Counted from the first letter of the stretch, positions 1 to 7,730 are shown. The stretch is 64,000 nucleotides of DNA from Streptomyces sp. NRRL F-5123 (GCF_000721495.1 NZ_JOHY01000035.1:1-64000); one strand, 5' to 3'. The notes: a model not told the origin generated them from the sequence alone. Translations and numbers: made by a program.

Positions 1-141
1 GAGGAACCGGTGGCGTTCGACGGTCCGGAAGGCCTCGGTGACCGCGTGGGTGCGCAGGTGGCCGCTTTCGGTGAGGCGGTTGAGGAGCGCTTCGCGCAGG
101 GCGGCGGGGGTGGTGCTCTCGGGGGTCAGCGTCTTCTCCAT
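1..141 (-). CDS. FxLD-system methyltransferase, N-terminal fragment (cut by window edge)
   Basis: From an ATG at 141 the minus strand reads MEKTLTPES followed by a helical stretch containing ALREALLNRLTESG, THAVTEAF and RTVERHRFL, then leaves the window. This matches the N-terminus of protein-L-isoaspartate O-methyltransferase relatives ('methyltransferase, FxLD system') that accompany FxLD lanthipeptides. In the known class I cases such enzymes turn a core Asp into isoaspartate. If the upstream 10-bp duplication is ignored, the frame is open from the LanB-C-like domain straight into this sequence, so the ancestral product was probably a fusion. After the frameshift this part can only be made by re-initiation, for example at this ATG. 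No SAM-binding motif is visible inside the window, so the assignment rests on the N-terminus and the context. Confidence 0.5.
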   Translation of the reverse strand, partial: MEKTLTPESTTPAALREALLNRLTESGHLRTHAVTEAFRTVERHRFL

Positions 142-151
142 TTCGGTGAGG

Positions 152-964
152 CTAGGGGTGGCGCGGAGGGCTTGGCGGGGGGACACGGCGTCTTCCGCTC
201 GTTCGGGGAAGGCCACTGCGCGGCCCAACCAGGCTGCTGCGGCCTGCTGGTGGGCGGGTACGCCGGCGCGGTTGAAGGTGAAGACCGCGTGGTGGGCGAG
301 GACCGGCGAGGACCGCGCGAAGGCCGCGGGTCAGTAGTCCGTCAGAGGCGAGCTGCTTGAGCTGCCGCCCAGCGCGCTCGAACGCGGCGACGCGCTCCGT
401 CCAGCCGGTCTCGGGAGCCTGCCGGCGGGCGGCATCCGCGGTCATCAGGTGTCGCATGGATGTCACCGCGCGCTTGAGCGTTGCGCCGGTCGGCGGGATG
501 GGCGGCGGTCGCAGGGCGCCGAGCTGCGCCCATACGTCTCCGGTCTCGAACGGATCCTGTCCGGCCGAGCGGAACATGGCGGACAGCAGCAGGATCGAGC
601 GCTCGCGGCCTCCGGGGACACCGATCTGCGGCAGGGCGTCGCGGGAGTCCGTACAGAACAGCTCGTGTGCGACGCCCATGCCCTCGGGGCCGCCGAACGC
701 GTGGGTCTCCGGTTCGTAGATGCCACCGGTCCAGCTGCGGATCTGCCCGTCGGCGACGAGCTTTTCCAGCAGGTCGAACATCAGGTACTCCGTACGCAGC
801 CGCAGTCCGCCGTCCTTGAGGAGGAAGTGGAACCGCTGGTCGCGCAGCCCCTCACGCAGGGCTCGGGCGCTCTCCGGCGTGACTACGCTGCCGGGAAAGG
901 CCAGGGTCGCGTGCCACCAGGCCGGTTCGTGGGTGATCGGGATCTTCTCGTCGTCGGTGTCCAT
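152..964 (-). CDS. LanB C-terminal-type (thiopeptide/SpaB_C-like) protein, frameshifted
   Basis: The first ~217 residues look like the stand-alone 'thiopeptide-type bacteriocin biosynthesis' domain, the C-terminal elimination half of a class I lanthipeptide dehydratase. Visible landmarks are PAWWHATLAF near the N-terminus, RFHFLLKDGGLRLR and the C-terminal RGLRAVLA. It would remove glutamate from glutamylated Ser/Thr after the LanB protein at 2066-4102 has acted. A 10-bp tandem duplication (295-304 and 305-314) shifts the frame after RAVLA, so the last ~54 residues are an unrelated Arg/Pro-rich tail ending at 152. In the shifted frame the expected family sequence resumes (AHHAVFTFNRAGVP). It starts with ATG 34 bp after lanC, probably in one operon. 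It may be a pseudogene, or the duplication may be a sequencing or assembly error. Confidence 0.75.
   Translation of the reverse strand: MDTDDEKIPITHEPAWWHATLAFPGSVVTPESARALREGLRDQRFHFLLKDGGLRLRTEYLMFDLLEKLVADGQIRSWTGGIYEPETHAFGGPEGMGVAHELFCTDSRDALPQIGVPGGRERSILLLSAMFRSAGQDPFETGDVWAQLGALRPPPIPPTGATLKRAVTSMRHLMTADAARRQAPETGWTERVAAFERAGRQLKQLASDGLLTRGLRAVLAGPRPPRGLHLQPRRRTRPPAGRSSLVGPRSGLPRTSGRRRVPPPSPPRHP
295..314. repeat. 10-bp tandem duplication causing a frameshift
   Basis: The decamer GGCGAGGACC occurs twice back to back (295-304, 305-314). Removing one copy rejoins the LanB-C-like domain to its expected continuation and to the methyltransferase frame. It is therefore the lesion that breaks the gene. 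Confidence 0.9.
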
Positions 965-998
965 GCGCGCCTCGGCGCTCCTTCACAGTCGGTGCGGG

Positions 999-2069
999 TC
1001 AGGTGATGAGCAGGGCCTTCGTCCAGCCCGTGGTGTCGGTCCCGTCGAGCGCGAGCTGTGCTCCTGCGCGGCCTTCCACGAGCCCTGGCTTCGGCAGCCG
1101 GTCCAGGTCTGCGGTCAGGTGCTGAAGCAGGCCGTCGAGCAGAGGGGTGAAGCGCTCGGGCGCGGGGCTGTCGGCCGCGACGGCACGGGTCAGGGTCACG
1201 AGGCCCGCCCAGCCGTGGCAGAGGGAGGCGTCGGTGATGCGGGCGAGGTGCGCCGGGTCGGACAGAATCGCCACGAAGGCGTCCTCCGCCGCCCGGCGGC
1301 GGTAGGGGTCGTCCAGGGCGAGCCCGGCGAGCTGCTGGGCGCGGGCGACACCGGGCAGGCCGTAGCACCACGAGGGGCGGGCGGCCTGGTGGACCGGGGG
1401 AACTCCCGCGTTCAGGTGGGCGCGCGTCGTCCAGTACGAACCGCCGTAGACGTCCAGCCAGTTCGCGATCAACTCGATCGCCTCGTGCTGCCCCGGCACG
1501 AGGACGTCCTGCCCGGCGGCCAGGCACAGGACCGAGAGGACCCCGGAGATGCCGTGCGCCATGCCGTTGTTGCCGTGCCCGCCGGGCATCTCCTCGCCGC
1601 CGGGCCCGGCGGCGGACCACCACCCTGGCAACTCCCGGCCGTCGATCCGGACCGGTCGCGTCAGGGACACCAGGTAGGCCAGTACGTCCTCCAACCGCGG
1701 AGACGCCTCCTCACGGGTGAGCAGCAGCGCCGCGAGCCCGGACAGGCCACGTACGAGGTCGAACTCCGCGAGGTGCGGCAGCTCGCCGCGGTTGTGCCGC
1801 GCGTGGGCGGCGGCAAGCCGGGCGTCCACGATGCGATCGACCGTGGCACGGACGTCGGGACGGACGCGTCCCGTACGGCCGAGGACGAACTCCAGCGCCG
1901 GGGCACCGTGGAAAAGCGACGCGTTGCCGCCGGCGCTGACACCGCCTGCCACTGCTCGGGCCAGATGCTGGTGCGCGGCGGGCAGGTTGCCGCGTTCGAT
2001 GTGCAGCAGCGCTGCCCCGAGCGGGCCTTCGGACAGATCCTGCGTCCGGGGCAGGGCCTTCGCCGTCAC
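999..2069 (-). CDS. lanC: LanC-type lanthionine cyclase
   Basis: A 356-residue LanC-like cyclase that would add Cys thiols to dehydrated Ser/Thr in the precursor encoded at 4177-4359. The zinc-site motifs are present: WCYG with Cys about residue 235, and CHG with Cys284/His285; GGHGNNGMAHGISG is the usual active-site region. Length is close to the family norm. The GTG start (2069) overlaps the TGA of lanB by 4 bp (GTGA), which implies translational coupling, so the longer upstream reading frame is not used. The next gene (964) starts 34 bp after its stop. Role certain at family level; substrate inferred from the cluster. Confidence 0.93.
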   Translation of the reverse strand: MTAKALPRTQDLSEGPLGAALLHIERGNLPAAHQHLARAVAGGVSAGGNASLFHGAPALEFVLGRTGRVRPDVRATVDRIVDARLAAAHARHNRGELPHLAEFDLVRGLSGLAALLLTREEASPRLEDVLAYLVSLTRPVRIDGRELPGWWSAAGPGGEEMPGGHGNNGMAHGISGVLSVLCLAAGQDVLVPGQHEAIELIANWLDVYGGSYWTTRAHLNAGVPPVHQAARPSWCYGLPGVARAQQLAGLALDDPYRRRAAEDAFVAILSDPAHLARITDASLCHGWAGLVTLTRAVAADSPAPERFTPLLDGLLQHLTADLDRLPKPGLVEGRAGAQLALDGTDTTGWTKALLIT

Positions 2070-4102
2070 GAGCGCGCCGCCATGGGAACGACGATGCTGT
2101 GGGCGCGCCCGCCGATCCATCCGTCCGCATCCTGCGGCGGAGCCTCGTAGAGGGACGCGGTGCTGGTCGCGCTTGCGGCGAGGTGCACGCGCAGCAGGTC
2201 CAGATGCATGTCCTGGCGCAGGTCGAGGGGGAGTTGCATGTCGTCCTCGGCGAGCAGCACACGGTCGGGCATCCTGAACCGGCTCTTCCACGCGTGCAAC
2301 TCCCGGGCCCACTCGCCCAGCGACGCGGTACGGCCGGGCAGGTCCCGGGACCGGAGCTTCCACCGCGCGGGCACCAGGACGGTGCGTCGGTGGCGCAGGG
2401 CAGGGAGGACGGGCAGCGTCCAGGCCGCTCCCCAGTCGAACCACGTCACCTGGGGCAGGCCGGCCCTGCTGATCTCGGCCAGGAACCGGGCCAGCGGCGG
2501 GGCGCAGTTGTTCCACACGAAGTTGACGGCGGTCGGGATGACCGGCTCGATCCGCGTACCGGTCGCGGCCTCGACGAGGTGGAGACGGCCCTTGAGCGCA
2601 CGGACAGCCAGATCCGCGGGGAACAGCACCTCCTCTCGGGGACGCCGGAACTCGCCGACGCTGAGCACTCGGGGAAGAGCCTGCGGAGCCCGCGTCAGCA
2701 GGTCCAACGGGACGCGTCCGGCGTGGAAGGACAGCTGTACCAGCTCCGAGTCGGGCTCGCCCGTGGGCAGCTCCGCACAGGCCGCGGCAGCGTTCGGGAC
2801 GAGGTGCCAGAACCGTCCGGTCATGGTGCCGACTCCGCGAGACACGGTCGAGACCTCCAGCCGGAAGTCACCCCGGTCGAGGGCGTGCATCGAGCAGGAC
2901 CGGACGTGCGCGCACAGTTCGAGGTGCGGCGCGGCGATCCGGCGCGTGCCCGCGGCGGCCTCCAGCTCTTCGATCAGGGCCCCGGACAGCACCACCTCGC
3001 GGCGGCCTTCGGCCGCGGCCGTTCCGGCCAGTTCCAGCAGCAGACGGTCCCGCCGCGTCATCACGCGGGGCGGCGCGTGCACCCCACCAAAGCCCACGGG
3101 CAGCCCGAGGCCACGACCAGGGTCCGTCACCTGCTCCAGCGGCACCTCGGCGCCCTCGCCGTAGCGGGCGATGAACTGCTCGGTGTAGTCGTGCCACGCC
3201 TCGGTGCCCGCCGGGTGCATCGCGAGCCGGGCGAGAACCGTCGCAGCCGTCTCCGCCTCGGTGAGCACCGTCTCGGGTAACCGTACGGTGGCGTCCAGCC
3301 GTAGGTCTGTCGCGGAGGGCCCGCGCCGGACCTCGTCGCGCAGGGCGGCCGGAAGCACGTCGGCCGGGTCGACGACGGTCGCGGGAGCGCGCAGCGCGGA
3401 GCGCAGGAGCCGTGCGTGCAGGAGTTGGGCGAGCAGCCGGGACCGAGCGGGCTCCGACGTGCGCGGGTACTCCGCGGCGAGCTTCTCCGCCAGGTCCGCA
3501 CATCGGATCGGCGCCCGTGCAGTGTCGAGCACCAGGGCGACCGCGGGCGACAACACGAGCGAGATCTCCGCTGCCCCCTCGGAGGGGACGACGACGCGTC
3601 CGTCGCGCAGGCGGGCGAGGTTGTTGACGCACACCTCCACGTCGGCCATCCGCTCGCCGCTTGCCTCCCACCTGCTGACGGCCTCGTCCAGAATCACCGG
3701 ATCAGGACGGGCGACGGCCCGGTGCCGGTCCCCGACGCGTACCTCGGCCCCGGCGCCGAAGTGGAGCGGCGCGACCCCGGCGAACAGCCCGAACGGGGTG
3801 GAACGGCCGGTGTACCGGATCGCATACCGGGCGAGGGCCAAGGCCGCACGCCGCGCACGGCGCGTCGGCACCGAATCCCCGGCGACGATCGACTCGACCT
3901 TGCGCGTGAGGTCGGGGCTGGCACCGGCCACGGCCTGCCGGAAGGCGTCATCCGCCCACATCGCGGTCAGCCATGCACGCCAGTCGTCCACGGCGGCGTC
4001 AGCCCCCGGCCACGGCGGCACGGTCAGGCCGGCGACGCTCGCCGCGGCCCGCAGCATCCCGTCGGCCACGCCTCGGTAGGTCCTGGCTCGCGAGCGCGTC
4101 AT
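2066..4102 (-). CDS. lanB: LanB-type lantibiotic dehydratase, N-terminal (glutamylation) half
   Basis: A 678-residue protein of the Lant_dehydr_N type, which uses glutamyl-tRNA to glutamylate Ser/Thr of the precursor. At 678 residues it lacks the ~300-residue elimination domain of full-length LanB; that domain is encoded separately at 152-964, so this is a split LanB. The ATG at 4102 is preceded by GGAGAGCTCC. The gene lies ~75 bp after the precursor, with a hairpin in between, and overlaps lanC by 4 bp. Codon 275 is TTA (3278-3280), a rare codon in high-GC Streptomyces normally read by the developmental bldA tRNA. Confidence 0.93.
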   Translation of the reverse strand: MTRSRARTYRGVADGMLRAAASVAGLTVPPWPGADAAVDDWRAWLTAMWADDAFRQAVAGASPDLTRKVESIVAGDSVPTRRARRAALALARYAIRYTGRSTPFGLFAGVAPLHFGAGAEVRVGDRHRAVARPDPVILDEAVSRWEASGERMADVEVCVNNLARLRDGRVVVPSEGAAEISLVLSPAVALVLDTARAPIRCADLAEKLAAEYPRTSEPARSRLLAQLLHARLLRSALRAPATVVDPADVLPAALRDEVRRGPSATDLRLDATVRLPETVLTEAETAATVLARLAMHPAGTEAWHDYTEQFIARYGEGAEVPLEQVTDPGRGLGLPVGFGGVHAPPRVMTRRDRLLLELAGTAAAEGRREVVLSGALIEELEAAAGTRRIAAPHLELCAHVRSCSMHALDRGDFRLEVSTVSRGVGTMTGRFWHLVPNAAAACAELPTGEPDSELVQLSFHAGRVPLDLLTRAPQALPRVLSVGEFRRPREEVLFPADLAVRALKGRLHLVEAATGTRIEPVIPTAVNFVWNNCAPPLARFLAEISRAGLPQVTWFDWGAAWTLPVLPALRHRRTVLVPARWKLRSRDLPGRTASLGEWARELHAWKSRFRMPDRVLLAEDDMQLPLDLRQDMHLDLLRVHLAASATSTASLYEAPPQDADGWIGGRAHSIVVPMAARS
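3278..3280 (-). promoter_or_regulatory. TTA (bldA-type) codon in lanB
   Basis: In-frame TTA leucine codon 275 of lanB. In Streptomyces such codons commonly make translation depend on the bldA leucyl-tRNA. Confidence 0.7.
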
Positions 4103-4130
4103 TTGGAGCTCTCCCTCCTTGTACGAAGGT

Positions 4131-4162
4131 GCGTGCCGGGCGGAGGAACCCGCCCAGCACGC
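4131..4162 (-). terminator. Hairpin between FxLD precursor and lanB
   Basis: Arms GCGTGCCGGGCGG (4131-4143) and CCCGCCCAGCACGC (4149-4162) pair with one mismatch and a short loop. There is no T-run. Lying just after the precursor stop, it probably works as a partial terminator or mRNA stabiliser that keeps precursor transcript above enzyme transcript. Confidence 0.55.
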
Positions 4163-4176
4163 ACAGACGGACCTTG

Positions 4177-4359
4177 CTACTCCACCGAGGAGCCGCCGCA
4201 GGCGCTCGGGCACGACGAGCCGCAGTTGTCGCCGGTGGTGCACATCAGCACCGACTCGCTGGCCGGGGTGTTCTCGATGAAGGTGATGTCGAGCTCGAAC
4301 GGGTCGTCGGGGACCTGGGCGCTCGGCGCGGGAGCCGAGGCCTGGGTAGCAGTGGTCAT
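4177..4359 (-). CDS. lanA: FxLD family lanthipeptide precursor
   Basis: A 60-residue precursor. The leader carries the family signature FELD at residues 21-24 (DDPFELDITF). The core after about residue 38 is Cys/Ser/Thr rich, with Cys at 40, 46, 50 and 54 and Thr41, Thr42, Ser48, Ser49, Ser52, Ser57 and Ser58 as possible dehydration sites. Asp44 is the only Asp in the core and so the obvious candidate for the isoaspartate-type methyltransferase. ATG at 4359 is chosen because AGGAAGGA lies at good distance; a GTG two codons upstream is too close to it. It is the first biosynthetic gene of the minus-strand operon followed by lanB, lanC and the broken LanB-C/methyltransferase gene. Ring pattern cannot be predicted. 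Confidence 0.92.
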   Translation of the reverse strand: MTTATQASAPAPSAQVPDDPFELDITFIENTPASESVLMCTTGDNCGSSCPSACGGSSVE

Positions 4360-4467
4360 CTGCACGTCCTTCCTCTTGAGGGGTGGTGAACCTGACCCGC
4401 GCCCCAGGAAGGGCCGGCCAGGGGCTCGTGGTCCGGGCGTTCGTCGGCAGGGCCCGGCGCCCGGGAA

Positions 4468-4926
4468 TCACAGGGGATTGGTGAGGGTGAAGCACACGAA
4501 CTGAGCGAAGAGCGCGAGCCCGCCCGTGGTGAACCATGGGTCAGCCGGGGCCGGATCGTTGAGCTGGCAGAGCGGTTTGTCACCAGGCACCGGCAATTCC
4601 CGGAACAGCAAGGTGCCGACCACGAGGGCCATGGAGGACGTGATCCCGCTGACGGTTTCCAGGTCGCGGAACAGGGTCCGGGGCTCGAACATCATGCTGA
4701 GCAGGAGGAGGATCAGCGGCGCGGCGGTACTCAAGGCCGCAAACGCCAACCTCGGTCCGCGGTAGGCGCGGGCGTCCGCAATCTCCTGGTAGACGGCCCG
4801 GTCCTGTGGGGACGGCTTCCACAAGGGGTGGCAGGCCGGGCAGCGCATCGCCGTGCCGCACTGCGCGCAGAGGACGAGTACGGCGCCACAGCGGCAGTGG
4901 GTGCCCTCGGCATGCCGCCTGGTCAC
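4468..4926 (-). CDS. Zinc-ribbon membrane protein, unknown function
   Basis: 152 residues beginning at a GTG that overlaps the stop of the upstream gene by 4 bp (GTGA). The N-terminus has a CRC, a CAQC and a CPAC motif (residues 11-32), which looks like one or two zinc ribbons. It is followed by about three to four hydrophobic segments (LAFAALSTAAPLILLLLSMM, MALVVGTLLF and the C-terminal ALFAQFVCFTL). It sits directly upstream of the lanthipeptide precursor on the same strand and could belong to the same transcript. It might be an immunity or transport accessory or an unrelated neighbour; I do not recognise the family. Confidence 0.7.
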   Translation of the reverse strand: MTRRHAEGTHCRCGAVLVLCAQCGTAMRCPACHPLWKPSPQDRAVYQEIADARAYRGPRLAFAALSTAAPLILLLLSMMFEPRTLFRDLETVSGITSSMALVVGTLLFRELPVPGDKPLCQLNDPAPADPWFTTGGLALFAQFVCFTLTNPL

Positions 4927-5315
4927 GGGGCTTCCGATATGGCGGGGTCGTCCACCTCGAAGGTGTGCCCGCCCGGGTGTCCCGCGAATTCGCAGCACGG
5001 TTCGCTGCCCCGCGCGGGCGGGCTGACCGCGTCGCAGTCGTCCCGCACCTCCAGAGCCACGGGAAATTGCCCTTCGGCCCAACTGGTCCAGACGGAGCCG
5101 GTGTCGCAGCCGTCGAGGTGCAGAACGAAGGCGTGGTGGTCGCCGGTGGCGTGAGTTCCGAGAGGGCACCGGAGTTTCCGTTCCACGTCCTCCACCCTGG
5201 CGCTGCCGGGAGTGGCGAAGGAGAGCGCCAACGCCGTGAGGTGCCGGGGGAGGAGTGCGCGCGCTCCACAGACGGGAACTCGGGGGCGGGGCTGAGCACG
5301 GAAGGTTTCCGACAT
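4923..5315 (-). CDS. Hypothetical protein, Cys-containing
   Basis: 130 residues from an ATG at 5315 with AAAGGACC about 9 nt upstream. Features are a Leu/Ala-rich N-terminal part, then CPLGTHATGDHHAFVLHLDG and an acidic C-terminal half with CC and His residues (EPCCEFAGHPGGH). No domain recognised. The stop overlaps the GTG start of the zinc-ribbon membrane gene by 4 bp, so the two are translationally coupled and probably act together. Confidence 0.65.
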   Translation of the reverse strand: MSETFRAQPRPRVPVCGARALLPRHLTALALSFATPGSARVEDVERKLRCPLGTHATGDHHAFVLHLDGCDTGSVWTSWAEGQFPVALEVRDDCDAVSPPARGSEPCCEFAGHPGGHTFEVDDPAISEAP

Positions 5316-5394
5316 CGGGCGAGAGGGTCCTTTTACGTGTGGAAGCTCGGCGGAGGTGAGGGCCGTTGCTGTCAGCACGCTGACGCGGAACGGC

Positions 5395-5670
5395 TCAGGC
5401 AGGGGAAGCCGACGGAAGTACGCCGGCTGGCCGGACGGGCGGGGCTCGGGCGGAGGAGGATCCCCTGGCCTTCTTCTCCCTCGCGTTGCACGCGGGAGCT
5501 CGGGGGCACCGGCATTGAGGGAAGCCGACGATCTTGACCGCCGTCCCCGGTAGCGGGTTGTCGGAGTCGTAGGTGATGGGCGGCCGGACCTCCACCTGCT
5601 CGGTGAACGACTCGCCCGTCGCGGACACCACCGTGTCGACGCGGAAGAAGCGGAAGCGGAGCACGGTCAC
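5395..5670 (-). CDS. Small hypothetical protein
   Basis: 91 residues from GTG 5670 with GGAGG 6 nt upstream. The first ~50 residues look coding (RFRFFRVDTVVSATGESF, QVEVRPPITYDSDN) and end in CRCP. The last ~35 are low-complexity Arg/Ala/Ser/Pro, so the true protein may be shorter or the 3' end may be decayed. Same direction as the RiPP operon; function unknown. Confidence 0.45.
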   Translation of the reverse strand: MTVLRFRFFRVDTVVSATGESFTEQVEVRPPITYDSDNPLPGTAVKIVGFPQCRCPRAPACNAREKKARGSSSARAPPVRPAGVLPSASPA

Positions 5671-5710
5671 AGCAGCCTCCGTAGTAGGCGGTCGGCGTGA
5701 CGGTGGCCGC

Positions 5711-6208
5711 TCACGACCGGCCAGCCGCGCGGATTCGGGCGGCGCACCAGGTACGCGTGCCGTCCTTGCTGACGCCCCATTCGTCTGCGAGCGCGTCGAC
5801 CAGGAGCAGGCCGCGGCCGCTCTCCGCGTCGGAGTCCGCGGCCCGGATGCTCGGCCGGGTGGGAGACCCGTCTTCGACCTCGACGACGAGGAAGTCGCCG
5901 ACCAGCACCATGCGGAACACGATCTGCTGGTCGGCCCCGTAGCGCAGCCCGTTCGTGACCAGCTCGCTGATCAGCAGCAGCGAGCTGTCGACCACCGACG
6001 GCAGACCCCAGAGCGTTAGCTTCGCGCGGGCGACTCTGCGCAGTCGAGGGACCCAAGCGGCCGTGGCCTCAGATACCTCGGCTCCCCGTAACAGCGGCTC
6101 ACGGTCGACCGTCAACGAGAGCATCTGCCGTATGCCCGATAAGGCGGTTGCCGGGTTCCCGGCGCGCAGCTCGGCGAGGATCTCCAGGCCGGGGGCAACA
6201 GCAGCCAT
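5711..6208 (-). CDS. ATP-binding protein, RsbW/HATPase_c_2-like
   Basis: 165 residues with the GHKL-ATPase boxes of anti-sigma/serine-kinase-like proteins: N box SELVTNGLRYG, G1 box VEVEDGS and G2 box GRGLLLVDALADEWG. Such short HATPase proteins sit next to XRE/DUF397 pairs throughout Streptomyces and are thought to be modulators of gene expression. ATG at 6208 is chosen over a GTG three codons upstream because GAGAGG lies 8 nt away. Divergent from the XRE regulator at 6473. Confidence 0.85.
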   Translation of the reverse strand: MAAVAPGLEILAELRAGNPATALSGIRQMLSLTVDREPLLRGAEVSEATAAWVPRLRRVARAKLTLWGLPSVVDSSLLLISELVTNGLRYGADQQIVFRMVLVGDFLVVEVEDGSPTRPSIRAADSDAESGRGLLLVDALADEWGVSKDGTRTWCAARIRAAGRS

Positions 6209-6320
6209 TTCCCTCACCTCTCGGCAACTCGCGGGTGACGGCGCGGCTCACTGGCCGACAGCAGCCGACCCTTCGTCAGGTCTCGTGCGGGCCCAACTAC
6301 GGTGGCGCAGGCCCCCGTAG

Positions 6321-6330
6321 AGTTGCAACT
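6321..6330. promoter_or_regulatory. Perfect palindrome, possible operator
   Basis: AGTTGCAACT is a 10-bp perfect palindrome in the 264-bp divergent region between the HATPase and XRE genes. A half-site GTGCAACT follows at 6351-6358. This is a reasonable binding site for the XRE protein; untested. Confidence 0.4.
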
Positions 6331-6472
6331 GGATCGCCACTGAAATTTCTGTGCAACTCAAAAAAGGACTATTCGTGAGATTGCGCAGAGGGATGTGGCG
6401 GCGGCGCAGAGGATGCGACACTCTGCGCACAGTGGTAGAGAGCTTGCACAAGTGCTTGGGGGTAGTGCACAC

Positions 6473-7363
6473 ATGGCAGCGAAACGCGGTGCGAGCGGCA
6501 GGCGGCTGGAGCTCGGCATCCAGCTCAAGCAACTCCGGGAGAACTGCCCGCCCGTCGAGGAGGGCCGAGCCCGCGGGATGACCCGCAAGGCGGCGGTACG
6601 CGGCCTCAAGGCGCTCTCCGAGCCGAGCCTTGCCAGGATCGAGAACGGCGAGCTGAACTTCCGCCGAAACCCCGGGGATCTGAGGACGCTGCTGCGGCGG
6701 TACGGCGTCACCGACGATTCGCTCGTCGAGCAGTTGCTGGAGCTGAACCGGGAGAGCGCGAACGACGAGTGGCTGACGCAGTACCGCAGCTTCATGCCGA
6801 CCGGGATGCCGCACTACGTCGGCCTCGAAGCCGAGGCGATGATGATCAGCGCCTACCACCCGACGGTCGTGTACGGCCTGCTCCAGACCGAGGCGTACGC
6901 TCGGGCGCTCTTCGAAGTGCAGCGGCCCGTCGAGGACACCACGGCGGAGTTCGTACGCCGCAACGTCGAGCTTCGAATGGAGCGCAAGCGCCGCGTCCTG
7001 GAGCGCGACGGCTCGGTCCGGCTACGCGTCATCCTCGGCGAAGCGGCGCTGAGGATTCCGGTCGGAGACGACGAGGTGATGCGCGAGCAGTACGCCGAGA
7101 TCGTCAAGCTGGCCAGGCTGGACCACGTCTCGATCCAGATACTGCCCTTCAAGCGCGGCTACCGGTCGAGCAACGACTTTGCGATCATCGACCTCGGTGA
7201 GTTGCCCGCGCGGGTGCAGACGGACAATGCATGGGGCGCGGTGTCGACGTCGGACAAGCCCCGCGAGGTCGATCGGTTCACCCGCCGGTTCGACGCGATG
7301 GTGGGCGTGGCCCTGGGCCTCGAAGACACCATCGACTTCCTGGAAGAACTAGCAAGAAGGTAG
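6473..7363 (+). CDS. XRE-family regulator with DUF5753 (Scr1-type)
   Basis: 296 residues: an N-terminal helix-turn-helix (about residues 12-80, with LGIQLKQLRE and SLARIENGELNF) followed by a DUF5753 ligand/partner-binding region (GLLQTEAYARALF; LRVILGEAALRI; QILPFKRGYR). This architecture defines the actinomycete WhiJ/Scr1-like regulators that pair with DUF397 proteins, as here with the next gene. ATG at 6473 follows GGGGGT; an upstream in-frame start at 6395 would add a low-complexity segment. It reads divergently from the HATPase gene. Confidence 0.92.
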   Translation: MAAKRGASGRRLELGIQLKQLRENCPPVEEGRARGMTRKAAVRGLKALSEPSLARIENGELNFRRNPGDLRTLLRRYGVTDDSLVEQLLELNRESANDEWLTQYRSFMPTGMPHYVGLEAEAMMISAYHPTVVYGLLQTEAYARALFEVQRPVEDTTAEFVRRNVELRMERKRRVLERDGSVRLRVILGEAALRIPVGDDEVMREQYAEIVKLARLDHVSIQILPFKRGYRSSNDFAIIDLGELPARVQTDNAWGAVSTSDKPREVDRFTRRFDAMVGVALGLEDTIDFLEELARR

Positions 7364-7370
7364 TAGAGCC

Positions 7371-7610
7371 ATTAACACTTACGTTCCGGCCAACGAACTG
7401 CTTCCCGACGAGGCCTGGCGCAAGTCGTCCTACAGCGACGGCACCGGCAACAGCTGCGTCGAGTTCGCCGACGCGCTCGCTGTTCTCGGCGGCATCGGAG
7501 TACGCGACTCGAAGAACCCGAGCGGCCCGGCCCTTACCTTCAGCCCGGCCGCCTGGACCGAGTTCGTCGACCTGGTCCGTACGGGCGGGGTCGACTTCGG
7601 CACAATCTGA
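7371..7610 (+). CDS. DUF397 domain protein with non-canonical start
   Basis: The frame from 7371 to the TGA at 7608-7610 encodes 79 residues with the DUF397 hallmarks WRKSSYSDG, NSCVEFAD, GVRDSKNP and FSPAAWTEFV. No ATG, GTG or TTG exists between the preceding in-frame stop (7350-7352) and the conserved region. The best start is ATT at 7371, 10 nt after AAGAAGG; the next candidate is a CTG inside the domain. Either a rare ATT start is used, or an ATG was lost and the gene is crippled. It follows the XRE gene by 7 bp, the usual partner arrangement. Confidence 0.7.
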   Translation: MNTYVPANELLPDEAWRKSSYSDGTGNSCVEFADALAVLGGIGVRDSKNPSGPALTFSPAAWTEFVDLVRTGGVDFGTI

Positions 7611-7711
7611 AGTTTGGCTGCGCTGTGGGTGAGGGTGGTGCCGAAGGACTCTCCTCCGGCGGTGCGGAGAGGGGTCGCGTCGTTGACGCCAGCGGGGCCG
7701 CCACCCCGGAC

Positions 7712-7730
7712 GTTGCTACGGAGTAGCAAC
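7712..7730. terminator. Inverted repeat in the DUF397-array 1 gap
   Basis: GTTGCTAC (7712-7719) and GTAGCAAC (7723-7730) pair perfectly around 3 nt. No T-run follows. It could end transcription of the XRE/DUF397 pair or be a regulator site; otherwise the 211-bp gap up to the array shows nothing. Confidence 0.35.

Noticed and set aside
2070..2516. Upstream extension of the lanC frame
   Set aside because: Overlaps lanB by ~450 bp; the GTGA overlap at 2066-2069 gives a normal LanC length.
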